From contig JAEESE010000010.1 in the NCBI GenBank assembly GCA_016286165.1, positions 1-64,000 of the forward strand: 64,000 nt of DNA. Direction: 5' to 3'. Source of the DNA: Bacteroidaceae bacterium. GTDB taxonomy: Bacteria; Bacteroidota; Bacteroidia; Bacteroidales; Bacteroidaceae. The notes under the pieces are model-generated. The model saw only the letters and a list, made by a program, of their open reading frames with translations, was not told where the DNA came from and did no database searches. Positions 38,517 to 48,193 of the stretch are shown piece by piece; position 1 is the first letter of the stretch; every line of letters starts with the position of its first letter. The position numbers and the translations under genes were made by a program.

Positions 38517-40526
38517 ATGAAACAGCGTCAACTTCTTTTCTTGTTTCTCGCAAGTCTCCTCTCTTCAGTCGCCGTATTGGCTGAGGAAGCCAAGTTCCAC
38601 ATCAGTTTGAAGCAGCCTGGCAACCTGTCCACGACCTATGAGTTGCACCAGCAAGGCCCACAACTCGTTGCCGATAAGAAAATACCTATTATCATCACCA
38701 AAGAGCTCTCCAGTACCGGTAATCATCAGATGCTTACCTTAACCCTTACTGCCCTTGAGCGTGTGTACTATAATATAGGGGTATTGCTACCTACGTCCTT
38801 CGCCACAGATCAGTGCGAGTTTTACCTACCAGGTTTCTGGTACCACAAGAACCTACGTTCTCCGCGCGAAGCACCTTCATTCCACACCTCACGCGACTGG
38901 ACCTTCCGCGAGGATCGGCTCTCCTCGCCTCTGACAAGCGTCTACGATAGTTCAACAGGGCAGACCGTCTGTGTACTGCGCATGTTGGATGCTCCTGCCG
39001 AAGCTCTTACCACACATATAGAAGGCGAAGTAATCCTTTCCGGCCAATCATCAATAGGTTACCTCGGTTTCGAGGGCAGCAGCGGGAAGGCCAGTCTCGC
39101 TTTCGGCTATCCCTACCAAGAGACTCCCCGTCGATACATCCGAAAGTTACAACTGACCCCTGCTATCTGTGCATTTGCCCGCCTCGAGAAGGGTGAGAGC
39201 AAGACTCTGCGATGGATTATTAGCCAGTCCAAGGCCGAAGATTTCGGTCAGCATGTGGCACAGGCTTGGCAGTTATGCGTAGACGAACTGCGCCCAGAGC
39301 CCGTCATCCCGCTCTACACGCCTGACCAGATGAAAGCAGGTCTTGCCAACTATTTCCGCATGGCCTACGTTGACAAGTACCCCATCAAGTATCACTCGGG
39401 CCACACCTTGCGATGTGACGACTGCAAGCCCTTCCCCTCTGCACAGCTCGGATTCTGCGGTCGCACTATCCTCAATGGTTTCAACTCCATAGAATATGGA
39501 GAGCAGACAGGCGAACAGCGACTCGTAGAAACGGGACAAGCTATCCTCGACAGCTACCTTGAAAACGGTTTCACCGAGGCTGGTTACTTAAAGGACGAAC
39601 TGCTTCTCGACCGACCTATTCCAGCCGACAAAGACATAGTCCATAGCATACGACAACAGAGCGAGGGCGTCTATGCTGTGCTTCACTACCTCCGTTACGA
39701 GAAGCTGCACGGCCGCAAGCACAATGCTTGGGAAAAGAAGATTCGCACTTTGCTCAATCGCATGCTTGAACTGCAGAAGCCTGATGGCAGTTTCCCGCGC
39801 AAATACCGCGACGACCATAGCGATGTGGACGCCTCGGCAGGCAGCACGCCAAGTGCCACCAGCACACTCGTCATGGGCTATAAATACTTTGGCGATAAGC
39901 GTTACCTCACAGCTGCCAAGCGCACCGTGGACTATCTTGAGAAAAACATCATTGCCCCATCTGATTATTTCTCATCAACGCTCGATGCCAACTGTGAGGA
40001 CAAGGAGGCTGCAATCAGTGCCGTTACCGCCACATACTACATGGCGATGGTCACAAAAAAAGCCGAGCGCCAACATTATATCGACCTCTGCCAGAAAGCG
40101 ACTTATTTCGCCCTCTCATGGTACTACCTTTGGGACGTTCCTTTCGCTCAAGGTCAGATGCTCGGAGATCTTGGTTTCCATAGTCGCGGTTGGGGTAATG
40201 TTAGTGTCGAGAACAACCACATCGATGTTTTCGTTTTCGAGCTGGCACATATCGCTCGCTGGCTATCAAGTGTAACCAACGAACAACGCTTTGCCAAGGT
40301 TTGCGACATCATTGAGTCTAGCCTTAACCAGCTCCTGCCTACACCTGAGCGCCTATGCGGAATTGGAGTGCCTGGTTTCAATCCCGAGGTCGTACAGCAC
40401 ACAACCTGGGACTACGGACGCAACGGAAAAGGTTTCTACAACGATATCTTTGCGCCAGGCTGGACAATTGCATCACTTTGGGAACTTTATTCACCCAACC
40501 GTACACACGATTTTCTCGTACATTAA
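38517..40526 (+). CDS. Secreted protein with helical-toroid domain, function unknown
   Basis: 669 aa with signal peptide MKQRQLLFLFLASLLSSVAVLA. A beta-rich N-terminal part (residues about 25-240) is followed by a helical domain with LELQKPDGSFPRKY, SATSTLVMGYKYFGDKRYLTAA and DYGRNGKGFYNDIFAPGW, reminiscent of (alpha/alpha) barrel glycoside hydrolases and lyases acting on glycans. No catalytic residues can be assigned. Cysteines in LRCDDCKPFPSAQ could form a disulfide. Gene order cstA, this gene, then UvrA-like suggests co-transcription but not a shared function. Confidence 0.65.
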   Translation: MKQRQLLFLFLASLLSSVAVLAEEAKFHISLKQPGNLSTTYELHQQGPQLVADKKIPIIITKELSSTGNHQMLTLTLTALERVYYNIGVLLPTSFATDQCEFYLPGFWYHKNLRSPREAPSFHTSRDWTFREDRLSSPLTSVYDSSTGQTVCVLRMLDAPAEALTTHIEGEVILSGQSSIGYLGFEGSSGKASLAFGYPYQETPRRYIRKLQLTPAICAFARLEKGESKTLRWIISQSKAEDFGQHVAQAWQLCVDELRPEPVIPLYTPDQMKAGLANYFRMAYVDKYPIKYHSGHTLRCDDCKPFPSAQLGFCGRTILNGFNSIEYGEQTGEQRLVETGQAILDSYLENGFTEAGYLKDELLLDRPIPADKDIVHSIRQQSEGVYAVLHYLRYEKLHGRKHNAWEKKIRTLLNRMLELQKPDGSFPRKYRDDHSDVDASAGSTPSATSTLVMGYKYFGDKRYLTAAKRTVDYLEKNIIAPSDYFSSTLDANCEDKEAAISAVTATYYMAMVTKKAERQHYIDLCQKATYFALSWYYLWDVPFAQGQMLGDLGFHSRGWGNVSVENNHIDVFVFELAHIARWLSSVTNEQRFAKVCDIIESSLNQLLPTPERLCGIGVPGFNPEVVQHTTWDYGRNGKGFYNDIFAPGWTIASLWELYSPNRTHDFLVH

Positions 40527-40566
40527 TAATTATTCTAAGATAGGATCAGTATTATAAAAGGAACTG

Positions 40567-43008
40567 ATGAGCCACGATACTATCATCATTCGCGGTGCGC
40601 GCGAGAACAACCTTAAGGACATTTCCTTAGAGATTCCCAAGCACCAAATCACGGTATTCACAGGCGTCAGCGGCTCAGGCAAGAGTTCGCTGGTGCTTGA
40701 CACCATTGCAGCTAAGTCGCGTCGCGAGTTGAATGATACCTTTCCCACATTCGTACAGCAGTACCTACCCAAGTACGGCCGTCCTCATGTGGACGCCATC
40801 GAGAATCTGCCCATAGCCATTGTCATAGACCAGAAGAAGCCCGCCAACAATTCACGTTCCACCGTTGGCACATACACCGACATCGCCGCATTGCTACGCC
40901 TGCTGTTCTCACGCGTAGGACAGCCTTTCGTCGGTTATGCCGAATCATTCAGTTTCAACCACCCTGAAGGCAGCTGTCCGCGCTGCAACGGATTAGGTGA
41001 AATCCGCGAACTGGATATCCACAAACTTGTGGACTTCGACAAGAGCCTCAACGATGAAGACACCATCCACTATATCGCTTTCGGGAAGGGCGGTTGGCGA
41101 TGGATCCGCTATGCTCATAGTGGGCTCTTCGACCTTGACAAGAAAATCAAGGACTATTCTCCTGAGGAACTGGACCTCTTCCTCAACAGCCCTCAGATAC
41201 GCCTTAAGAACCCACCTGCCAATTGGCCGAAGACGGCCAAGTACGAGGGGTTGATTCCACGTATGTACCGCAGCATTATCAACAGCGAGGAAGGGTTGTT
41301 GCACGCAGCCGTACTTAACCCGATGTTGCGTATGGGCACCTGTCCTGATTGTGGTGGCTCGCGACTTTGCAAAAGAGTGCTTCAGTGCAGAATACAACTT
41401 TTGAATATTGCCGAAGCCTCAGCCTTGAGCATCACGTGCCTGAACCGTTGGATTCAAGACATCGAGTCACCACTGGCTGCAGACCTCAAGACTGCCATCA
41501 GCGCACGTCTGACTGCTTTGGAGGAGATTGGGTTGGGATACCTAAGCCTCGACCGCGCTGTTGGCACGCTCTCCGGAGGCGAAGCACAACGCTGTAAGAT
41601 AGCCAAATACATAAATTCGTCGCTCTCCGACGTGCTGTACATCTTAGACGAGCCCAGCGTTGGACTGCACAACCGAGATATTGAGTTAATGAAGCATAGT
41701 GTGCGACGCCTACGCGATGCGGGCAACACAGTCCTTCTTGTAGAGCATCACCGCGAGATGATAGGTATAGCCGATCACATTGTAGACATGGGACCCGGTC
41801 CTGGTATCGACGGTGGCAGAATTGTGTTCCAAGGAACCTACGAAGAATTATTGAAGAGCAGCACTGCTACAGGAGAGGCTTTGAAAAAAGTGAAAAATGA
41901 AAGAGTGAACTTTCGGAGCAGCGAGTGTAATCAAGCGTCCTTGAATAGCCGAGTCGTGACGAAAGTCAGCAAAGCTAAAAGTGAAAAATACGAGTTAAAT
42001 GATTCTGCTGAAACTAATTCTTATTCTTCTCATGAAGGCGGAACAGACCATCTATCATTATTTACTCTGAAAAACGCTACGCTTCACAACCTGCGCAATA
42101 TCACAGTAGACTTGCCGTTACACAGCCTCACCGTAATAGCAGGCGTTGCAGGATCGGGCAAGAGCTCTCTTATGGAATGCTTCCGCCGCACCTATCCTGA
42201 GCCTCAAGACATTATATACATCAGCCAGAAGGACATCGGTGTCAGTCTGCGCTCCACCCCTGGCACGTACATGGACGTAGCCTCGGACATACGCAAAATC
42301 TTTGCTCGCAAACATAAGTTGAAAGAGAGTTATTTTACCTTCAATGGTGCCGGAGCATGCCCCGTGTGCGGTGGCAAGGGTGTCATCATCAGTGAAATGG
42401 CTTTTATGGATAATATCGAAACTGTATGCGATGCTTGCGGCGGTCTTAGGTTTAATAAGGAGGCGCTGGGGTATAGAATAGAAGCCCCTAATCCTCGGAA
42501 GGGTGAAGAACCAACCAGCTTGCCTATGTCCCTCGCCGCGGGACCACAGGGGGCTATAAATATTGCCGAGGTTTTTGACTTAAGTGTACGTCTTGCCAGC
42601 AATTTCTTTCGCGGCACTGTAATCGAGGAAAAGTTAAGGCCGTTAATGCGCGTAGGCCTTGGATACCTGCACCTCAACCAGGCTCTCTCCACCCTGTCGG
42701 GTGGCGAGCTCCAGCGATTAAAGATGGCGTCGCAACTGGGCGAGCGAGGAAAGATATTCATAATCGACGAACCCACCGATGGTCTTCACCTGAAAGATAT
42801 AAGTCGCATCATCAACCTCTTCCACGAACTCGTAGCTGAAGGCAACAGCGTCTTTGTCATCGAGCATAATACCGATGTAATACGTGCTGCCGACCATATA
42901 ATAGAGCTCGGTCCAGGTGCCGGCGAGAAGGGCGGTCAGATAATCTTTGAAGGCACGCCCGCGCAGATGAAGGCATGTGCTAAATCTATTACTGCCCCAT
43001 ACCTATAA
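40567..43008 (+). CDS. uvrA: UvrA2-like ABC ATPase (excinuclease subunit A family)
   Basis: Tandem ABC ATPase of the UvrA family, 813 aa, shorter than true UvrA (about 940) and apparently without the UvrB-binding domain, as in UvrA2-type proteins linked to DNA damage or DNA-binding drug tolerance. Walker A motifs are TGVSGSGKSSL (near residue 36) and AGVAGSGKSSL; signatures are LSGGEAQR and LSGGELQR. Zinc modules show CPRCNGLGE with CPDCGG, and CPVCGGKG with CDACGG. The linker between the ATPase halves (about residues 440-497, KKVKNERVNFRSSECNQ onward) is encoded by repeat-like, AT-rich DNA and is longer than usual. Confidence 0.85.
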   Translation: MSHDTIIIRGARENNLKDISLEIPKHQITVFTGVSGSGKSSLVLDTIAAKSRRELNDTFPTFVQQYLPKYGRPHVDAIENLPIAIVIDQKKPANNSRSTVGTYTDIAALLRLLFSRVGQPFVGYAESFSFNHPEGSCPRCNGLGEIRELDIHKLVDFDKSLNDEDTIHYIAFGKGGWRWIRYAHSGLFDLDKKIKDYSPEELDLFLNSPQIRLKNPPANWPKTAKYEGLIPRMYRSIINSEEGLLHAAVLNPMLRMGTCPDCGGSRLCKRVLQCRIQLLNIAEASALSITCLNRWIQDIESPLAADLKTAISARLTALEEIGLGYLSLDRAVGTLSGGEAQRCKIAKYINSSLSDVLYILDEPSVGLHNRDIELMKHSVRRLRDAGNTVLLVEHHREMIGIADHIVDMGPGPGIDGGRIVFQGTYEELLKSSTATGEALKKVKNERVNFRSSECNQASLNSRVVTKVSKAKSEKYELNDSAETNSYSSHEGGTDHLSLFTLKNATLHNLRNITVDLPLHSLTVIAGVAGSGKSSLMECFRRTYPEPQDIIYISQKDIGVSLRSTPGTYMDVASDIRKIFARKHKLKESYFTFNGAGACPVCGGKGVIISEMAFMDNIETVCDACGGLRFNKEALGYRIEAPNPRKGEEPTSLPMSLAAGPQGAINIAEVFDLSVRLASNFFRGTVIEEKLRPLMRVGLGYLHLNQALSTLSGGELQRLKMASQLGERGKIFIIDEPTDGLHLKDISRIINLFHELVAEGNSVFVIEHNTDVIRAADHIIELGPGAGEKGGQIIFEGTPAQMKACAKSITAPYL

Positions 43009-43065
43009 TCCCCCCACTTCTTATGTCACACCTATTACATCTTATATAATAATACATCACTAAAC

Positions 43066-44241
43066 ATGCATCGTCTTCCACTTCTCGTTCGTATTGTAAT
43101 AGCTATCGCCTTAGGCGTTCTCCTCGGACGCCTGTTGCCTGAATGGTTTGTAGCCATCTTCACTACATTCAATGCCCTATTCTCGGCTTTGTTGAAGTTC
43201 ATCATTCCGCTAATTATCCTTGGGTTGGTAATGCCCGCCATAGCCGATATAGGCCGTTCGGCAGGGCGTATGCTACTGATTACTGTAGCTATAGCCTATG
43301 GTAGCACGGTGCTGTCCGGTCTGTTTTCATACGGCATTTCAAGCACGGTATTTCCACACCTCATCACACCAGCCACATCTGTTGCAGCTTTCGAAACGGG
43401 CAAAAGCATCATAGAACCATATTTTACCATCGCCGTGCCGCCAATCTTCGATGTTATGAGCGCACTGGTGCTGGCATTCATCGGAGGCATAGGTATGGCC
43501 TACATTTCCTTACCACGCTTTCACGAGCTCGCACACGAGTTCAAGGTTTTGGTAGAGAAGACTATAGCCGCAGTCATCATACCACTGTTGCCGCTATACA
43601 TCTTCGGCATCTTCTTGGATATGACACGCACTGGGCAAGCCTGGCACATCATGGTGACCTTTGCTGCAATCATAGGCGTGATATTCGCCATGCACATAGC
43701 CCTGTTACTAACGCAGTATTGCATCGCCGGCATCATCGTCCGCCGCAATCCCTTGCGTCTGCTGGCCACCATGCTGCCCGCATATTTCACGGCTCTGGGC
43801 ACCAGCAGCTCGGCTGCTACCATACCCGTAACCCTACGCCAAGCCATCAAGATGGGTGTGAGCGAAGACATCGCCGGTTTCTCCATTCCTTTGTGTGCGA
43901 CCATACACATGAGCGGCTCATGCATGAAGATAACAGCCTGCGCCGTAGCCCTGATGCTAATGCAGAGCATTCCGTTCACCACACCGATGTTTGTCGGCTT
44001 CGTCATGATGCTCGCTATCATTATGGTAGCATCACCCGGTGTGCCTGGTGGAGCCATTATGGCCGCGCTGGGCGTACTATCGTCTATGCTGGGGTTCGGC
44101 GAACAGGATTGTGCTTTGATGATTGCCCTTTACATTGCCATGGACAGCTTCGGCACTGCCTGTAATGTTACTGGCGATGGTGCCATAGCCTTGGTCGTGA
44201 ACCGCTTGCGCCCCACCGGCTCAACAGCATCAATTAGCTAA
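43066..44241 (+). CDS. Dicarboxylate/amino acid:cation symporter
   Basis: DAACS family membrane transporter, 391 aa, driving uptake of dicarboxylates or acidic amino acids with Na+ or H+. It starts MHRLPLLVRIVIAIALGVLLG and shows FNALFSALLKFIIPLIILGLV, the serine-rich re-entrant motif TALGTSSSAATIPVT, IPLCATIHMSGSCM and VASPGVPGGAIMAALGV, all typical. It sits 57 nt after the UvrA-like gene. Specific substrate cannot be told. Confidence 0.9.
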   Translation: MHRLPLLVRIVIAIALGVLLGRLLPEWFVAIFTTFNALFSALLKFIIPLIILGLVMPAIADIGRSAGRMLLITVAIAYGSTVLSGLFSYGISSTVFPHLITPATSVAAFETGKSIIEPYFTIAVPPIFDVMSALVLAFIGGIGMAYISLPRFHELAHEFKVLVEKTIAAVIIPLLPLYIFGIFLDMTRTGQAWHIMVTFAAIIGVIFAMHIALLLTQYCIAGIIVRRNPLRLLATMLPAYFTALGTSSSAATIPVTLRQAIKMGVSEDIAGFSIPLCATIHMSGSCMKITACAVALMLMQSIPFTTPMFVGFVMMLAIIMVASPGVPGGAIMAALGVLSSMLGFGEQDCALMIALYIAMDSFGTACNVTGDGAIALVVNRLRPTGSTASIS

Positions 44242-44327
44242 TAAATGTTAAGGTTTTACCTAAATCGATACAACTTATTGAAAAAGTTCGTATAATTACG
44301 CAGATTTTTAATCAAAACCCTACGATT

Positions 44328-45131
44328 ATGAAACATTTTTCACTCCTTCTGTTAGCTTTAACAGCCTTATTTACACCTATTTCCGCACAAACTGTGCGCA
44401 CAAAGTACCTGAGCACAAGTTCACAGACTCTTAACGTAAGTGAACTGCAGAAAACTGACCAGTCCGTACAGCTTAGCCGTATACTGTTCGCAGGCTACAA
44501 TTCCATTTGTCTGCCTATGACTCTTAGCGCTGCTCAGTTGCAGGAAGCTGCCCCTGATGTTCGCGTTGAGCGCTTCACGGGCATGCGTCAGGAGGGCGAC
44601 GCGCTGAACCTCTTATTTGTAGACTGCACCGACGAAGGTATCGAGGCTGGTGTGCCTTATCTTATCTTCTCGCCCAAAATGCAGTACCTGCGCGCCTACA
44701 GCACGAAAGCCGATGGCGTGAGCACACAGCTTCGCAATGTCACCATGAGCGATGCCGCCGGCAACCGCATAACCTTCGGCAGCCGTTGGGAATCAGTGCA
44801 GAGCATAGGTCGTTATGGTATCCCCGCCAAGCAGGAAACCGAAGTGCTTGAAAGCATTCTCACACGCACCGATGGCGAACAGACCTTCCTGCCTACACGC
44901 TGTGGCTTCGACTGGGAAGCGCAGGCTCCTACGGCTACCAAGCTCCTCATCAAGCATGTAGCAACGGCAGATGCCGACCGCATTGCCAACCTCAAGGCCA
45001 GCAATGATATCGTCGACATCTACGACACCTCCGGTCAGCTCGTTCGCAAGAATGTCCGTACCGGCGAAGCTCTCAAGAGCCTGCCACGAGGCATCTACGT
45101 GATTGGTTCTGATAAAGTAGTAGTGAAATAG
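44328..45131 (+). CDS. Secreted hypothetical protein with sorting-type tail
   Basis: 267 aa. Signal peptide MKHFSLLLLALTALFTPISAQ. The C-terminus (VDIYDTSGQLVRKNVRTGEA, LPRGIYVIGSDKVVVK) is the IYDxxGxLV...GIYVI type of tail seen on exported Bacteroidota proteins. The middle (GYNSICLPMTLSAAQLQEAAPDVRVERFTG) resembles a beta-rich domain common in Prevotella secreted proteins; function unknown. A strong terminator follows. Confidence 0.7.
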   Translation: MKHFSLLLLALTALFTPISAQTVRTKYLSTSSQTLNVSELQKTDQSVQLSRILFAGYNSICLPMTLSAAQLQEAAPDVRVERFTGMRQEGDALNLLFVDCTDEGIEAGVPYLIFSPKMQYLRAYSTKADGVSTQLRNVTMSDAAGNRITFGSRWESVQSIGRYGIPAKQETEVLESILTRTDGEQTFLPTRCGFDWEAQAPTATKLLIKHVATADADRIANLKASNDIVDIYDTSGQLVRKNVRTGEALKSLPRGIYVIGSDKVVVK

Positions 45132-45139
45132 TTACGACA

Positions 45140-45165
45140 ACGGCCCGCGATTGCGGGCCGTTTTT
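45140..45165. terminator. Bidirectional rho-independent terminator
   Basis: ACGGCCCGC (45140-45148) pairs with GCGGGCCGT (45153-45161) around GATT, then TTTTTCTTTT. It ends the 267-aa gene and, read from the other strand, lies just past the end of the convergent GSCFA gene. Confidence 0.85.
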
Positions 45166-45168
45166 CTT

Positions 45169-46089
45169 TTATAGTTCTATCTGATACTTGGACAGCAGGT
45201 CATACAATTTCTGCTGCGTTTGTTCACGGAAGCGCTGCGAAGCGGGTGAATCAGGATCCTCGGGGCGATGCTGCAGGGCTTTCCTGATAGGTTCAAAATC
45301 GAATAGGTAACGACGTGCCTCATTATCAAGGCAGTGCTCGGTAAATCGTTCCCAAATATATTCGATAGCCTGCTCCGACGGATGCAACATGTCCGAGCCA
45401 TAGAAACGGTAGTCGCGTAGCTCGTCAAGCACTATCTCATAAGCCGGGAAATAACAAACTTGCTCAGGACGCTTTCTGCAAAGCTCATCAACTGCAAGCA
45501 ACAGTGTAGCCTTCGACAGTCGGCTCTCATGAAAACCATACTTTGAATAGCGATAAGGCGACACCGTGAGAACTACTTGAGCACGGGGGAACAGACTGCA
45601 CACCTTATCCAATGCCTTTACGCACTCCTCTATACTCATCTCCTGCTCGCTAAACTCGGCCTGCGGACGTTTGTGACAGTTGCCAACAACCATCTCAGCT
45701 GAATTTCTGACATAATACCGATCCGTTCCTAACGTAATAATTAATGTGTCGGGGTTCCACTCCACGAGTTTTCCCCTTGCCGACACCAAGCCTGCCTTAC
45801 ACGCCTCGCGCGATGAGGCATTGAACGAGCTGTCAGTAAGCCAGCAATGCCAACGGTGATCCTCATCTTCGAAATAGAGGTCATCGCTCAAGAGGTCTTG
45901 TCTAAACACCTCCAGAATACTTTGCGGATTATACAGCACGCCGAAGGGATTTACCAATGCAGGCAAACCACTCTCGCGCATCTTAGCTCCGACATGTTGA
46001 GCGAAGCATGAACCGATAAAGGCTATGCGGCTCCTAATAGTGACTGGTCGCAGAAGCGACGGTATTTCTACTTGAGTTTGCAGTTTCAT
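45169..46089 (-). CDS. GSCFA domain protein
   Basis: Named for the GSCFA motif, present as FIGSCFAQHVGAKM near the N-terminus; 306 aa from ATG 46089 (MKLQTQVEIPSLLRP). Other features are NPFGVLYNPQSIL, CHKRPQAEF, VVLTVSPYRYSKYGFHES and GSDMLHPSEQAIEYIWERF, giving an SGNH-like hydrolase layout (GS, N, and DxxHP-type block). A longer frame starting at 46212 runs through the promoter and is rejected. Substrate unknown; often annotated as a lipase/acylhydrolase-like protein. Transcribed from an element ending only 5 nt before the ATG. Confidence 0.85.
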   Translation of the reverse strand: MKLQTQVEIPSLLRPVTIRSRIAFIGSCFAQHVGAKMRESGLPALVNPFGVLYNPQSILEVFRQDLLSDDLYFEDEDHRWHCWLTDSSFNASSREACKAGLVSARGKLVEWNPDTLIITLGTDRYYVRNSAEMVVGNCHKRPQAEFSEQEMSIEECVKALDKVCSLFPRAQVVLTVSPYRYSKYGFHESRLSKATLLLAVDELCRKRPEQVCYFPAYEIVLDELRDYRFYGSDMLHPSEQAIEYIWERFTEHCLDNEARRYLFDFEPIRKALQHRPEDPDSPASQRFREQTQQKLYDLLSKYQIEL

Positions 46090-46094
46090 TGCTG

Positions 46095-46102
46095 CAAAGA
46101 TA
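46095..46102 (-). promoter_or_regulatory. -7 element directly before the GSCFA gene
   Basis: Minus strand reads TATCTTTG then GCAGCA and the ATG at 46089. If this is the promoter, transcription starts at or next to the start codon, meaning a leaderless mRNA. Confidence 0.5.
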
Positions 46103-46228
46103 CATATTATTAGTGAGGAAGTGAAAGAGAAACGGTAAAAAATGATGTAATCCCCAAAAACTTTAAGCTTTACGCTCAAACATATTCGCTTTTTTTCAAA
46201 AAAGGAGTCCATACTTTAAACTTTTATG

Positions 46229-46236
46229 TACCTTTG
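46229..46236 (+). promoter_or_regulatory. -7 promoter element of dxs
   Basis: TACCTTTG followed by CACC. The TTG at 46234 lies within it, so the longer dxs frame starting there cannot be the real start; ATG 46258 fits a leader of about 17 nt. Confidence 0.65.
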
Positions 46237-46257
46237 CACCGAAAAACTAACAATAGG

Positions 46258-48159
46258 ATGGTTCAAGACTCAAAAGATTATCCTCTCTTAGAGCATATCG
46301 ATACTCCCGAACAACTACGACAGCTACCTCTGGAACAGCTGCCACAGGTGTGCGACGAGCTACGACGCATGATCATCAACGAGGTGGCCGACAATCCCGG
46401 ACACTTCGCTTCAAGTCTTGGCGTCGTGGAACTAACGGTGGCTCTACATTACGTTTACAATACACCCTACGACCGCATACTATGGGATGTGGGCCATCAG
46501 GCCTACGGGCACAAAATCCTTACAGGCCGCCGCGATGCCTTCGCCACAAATCGTAGGTTCGGAGGTATAAAGCCATTCCCCTCACCCGAGGAAAGCGAGT
46601 ATGATGCATTCACCGCAGGGCATGCGTCAAACAGCATAAGTGCCGCTCTCGGCATGGCTTTGGCTGCAAAGGCTCACGACGAGACCGACCGCCACGTTGT
46701 GGCCGTCATTGGAGATGGTGCCATGAGTGGAGGACTGGCCTTCGAAGGCCTCAACAACGCAGCCAACACGCCCAACGATGTACTCATCATCCTCAACGAC
46801 AACAACATGAGCATTGACCGCAGCGTAGGAGGAATGAAGAGCTTGCTGCATAAGCTTCAGACCAATCCAATCTACAACCGCCTCCGTTACAAGGCTTCGC
46901 AAAAGCTGCTTTCATGGGGATGGATGAGTGAAGCGCGCAAGAAAAGCATACTGCGTTTCAACAATTCGTTGAAGAGTTTCCTCAACCACCAGCAGAATAT
47001 GTTCGAGGGTATGGATATCCGCTATTTCGGACCCGCCGACGGGCACGACGTGATCGACCTCGTCAAAACGCTGCGCATCATCAAGGATATGTCAGGGCCT
47101 AAGCTCCTGCACATTCACACCATTAAAGGAAAGGGATTTGAACCGGCTGAGCAAGGTGGAGCACTATGGCACGCGCCGGGTAAGTTCGACCCCCATACGG
47201 GAGCCCTAATACGCAGCGACGAAAGTGGTCTGCCGCCTAAGTTCCAGGATGTATTCGGTCACACATTATTAGAACTCGCGCGCGTAAACCAGCGTATAGT
47301 GGGCGTCACACCGGCAATGCCTACTGGCTGCTCTATGAACATCATGATGGAGGCCATGCCTGAACGCGCTTACGACGTAGGCATCGCCGAGGGACATGCC
47401 GTGACATTCTCGGCAGGCATGGCTAAGGATGGTCTTGTACCTTTCTGCAACATATACAGTTCTTTCGCCCAGCGCGCTTTCGACAATATCATTCACGATG
47501 TGTGTATCTCAAGGTTGAACGTAGTGCTCTGCCTCGACCGCGCCGGACTCGTGGGCGAGGACGGTCCCACACACCATGGGGCTTTCGACCTGGCATACCT
47601 TCGTCCTATACCAAATATCGTCGTTGCAGCGCCTATGGATGAGCACGAACTGCGTCACCTCATGTTCACAGCTCAACAGCCCGACTGCGGACCTTTTGCC
47701 ATACGCTATCCTCGCGGACGCGGTTCTCAACCTGACTGGCAATGTCCTATGCATGCACTGCCTATAGGACGCGGACGCCGTCTTAAGGAAGGTACTGATG
47801 TTGCCGTCCTCACACTCGGACCCATCGGTGTCACGGCCTGCAAGGTCATACGTCAACTGCAAACCGAGAACCCCGATCTCTCCATAGCTCACTACGATAT
47901 GCGCTACCTCAAGCCTCTCGACGACCTCCTCCTCACAGAGGCCGCCACTCGCTGCCAGCGTATCGTGACAATAGAGGATGGAGTACGAACGGGAGGATTC
48001 GGTTCTGCCGTCCTCGAATGGCTTGCCGACCACCGCATCAACCGCCCCGTCACTCGTCTCGGACTCCCTGACCGTTTCGTAGAACATGGTTCTATAACCG
48101 AACTACATCATTTATGTGGCTTAGATGCAGAAGGCATAAAGCGGGCCATTCTCCAATAA
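46258..48159 (+). CDS. dxs: 1-deoxy-D-xylulose-5-phosphate synthase
   Basis: First enzyme of the MEP isoprenoid pathway; condenses pyruvate and glyceraldehyde 3-phosphate using thiamine diphosphate. 633 aa from ATG 46258 ([15 protein letters not shown]). Motifs: [55 protein letters not shown] with NDNNMSI (ThDP site), and the pyrimidine-domain [19 protein letters not shown]-terminal [14 protein letters not shown] present. trkA follows 34 nt later, likely in one transcript. Confidence 0.95.
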   Translation: MVQDSKDYPLLEHIDTPEQLRQLPLEQLPQVCDELRRMIINEVADNPGHFASSLGVVELTVALHYVYNTPYDRILWDVGHQAYGHKILTGRRDAFATNRRFGGIKPFPSPEESEYDAFTAGHASNSISAALGMALAAKAHDETDRHVVAVIGDGAMSGGLAFEGLNNAANTPNDVLIILNDNNMSIDRSVGGMKSLLHKLQTNPIYNRLRYKASQKLLSWGWMSEARKKSILRFNNSLKSFLNHQQNMFEGMDIRYFGPADGHDVIDLVKTLRIIKDMSGPKLLHIHTIKGKGFEPAEQGGALWHAPGKFDPHTGALIRSDESGLPPKFQDVFGHTLLELARVNQRIVGVTPAMPTGCSMNIMMEAMPERAYDVGIAEGHAVTFSAGMAKDGLVPFCNIYSSFAQRAFDNIIHDVCISRLNVVLCLDRAGLVGEDGPTHHGAFDLAYLRPIPNIVVAAPMDEHELRHLMFTAQQPDCGPFAIRYPRGRGSQPDWQCPMHALPIGRGRRLKEGTDVAVLTLGPIGVTACKVIRQLQTENPDLSIAHYDMRYLKPLDDLLLTEAATRCQRIVTIEDGVRTGGFGSAVLEWLADHRINRPVTRLGLPDRFVEHGSITELHHLCGLDAEGIKRAILQ

Positions 48160-48193
48160 CAGCTTTTTCTCCTTAATAGTAAAACACGGAAAT

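Noticed and set aside
46234..46257. TTG start for dxs
   Set aside because: The codon is inside the -7 promoter element; the ATG at 46258 fits the family.
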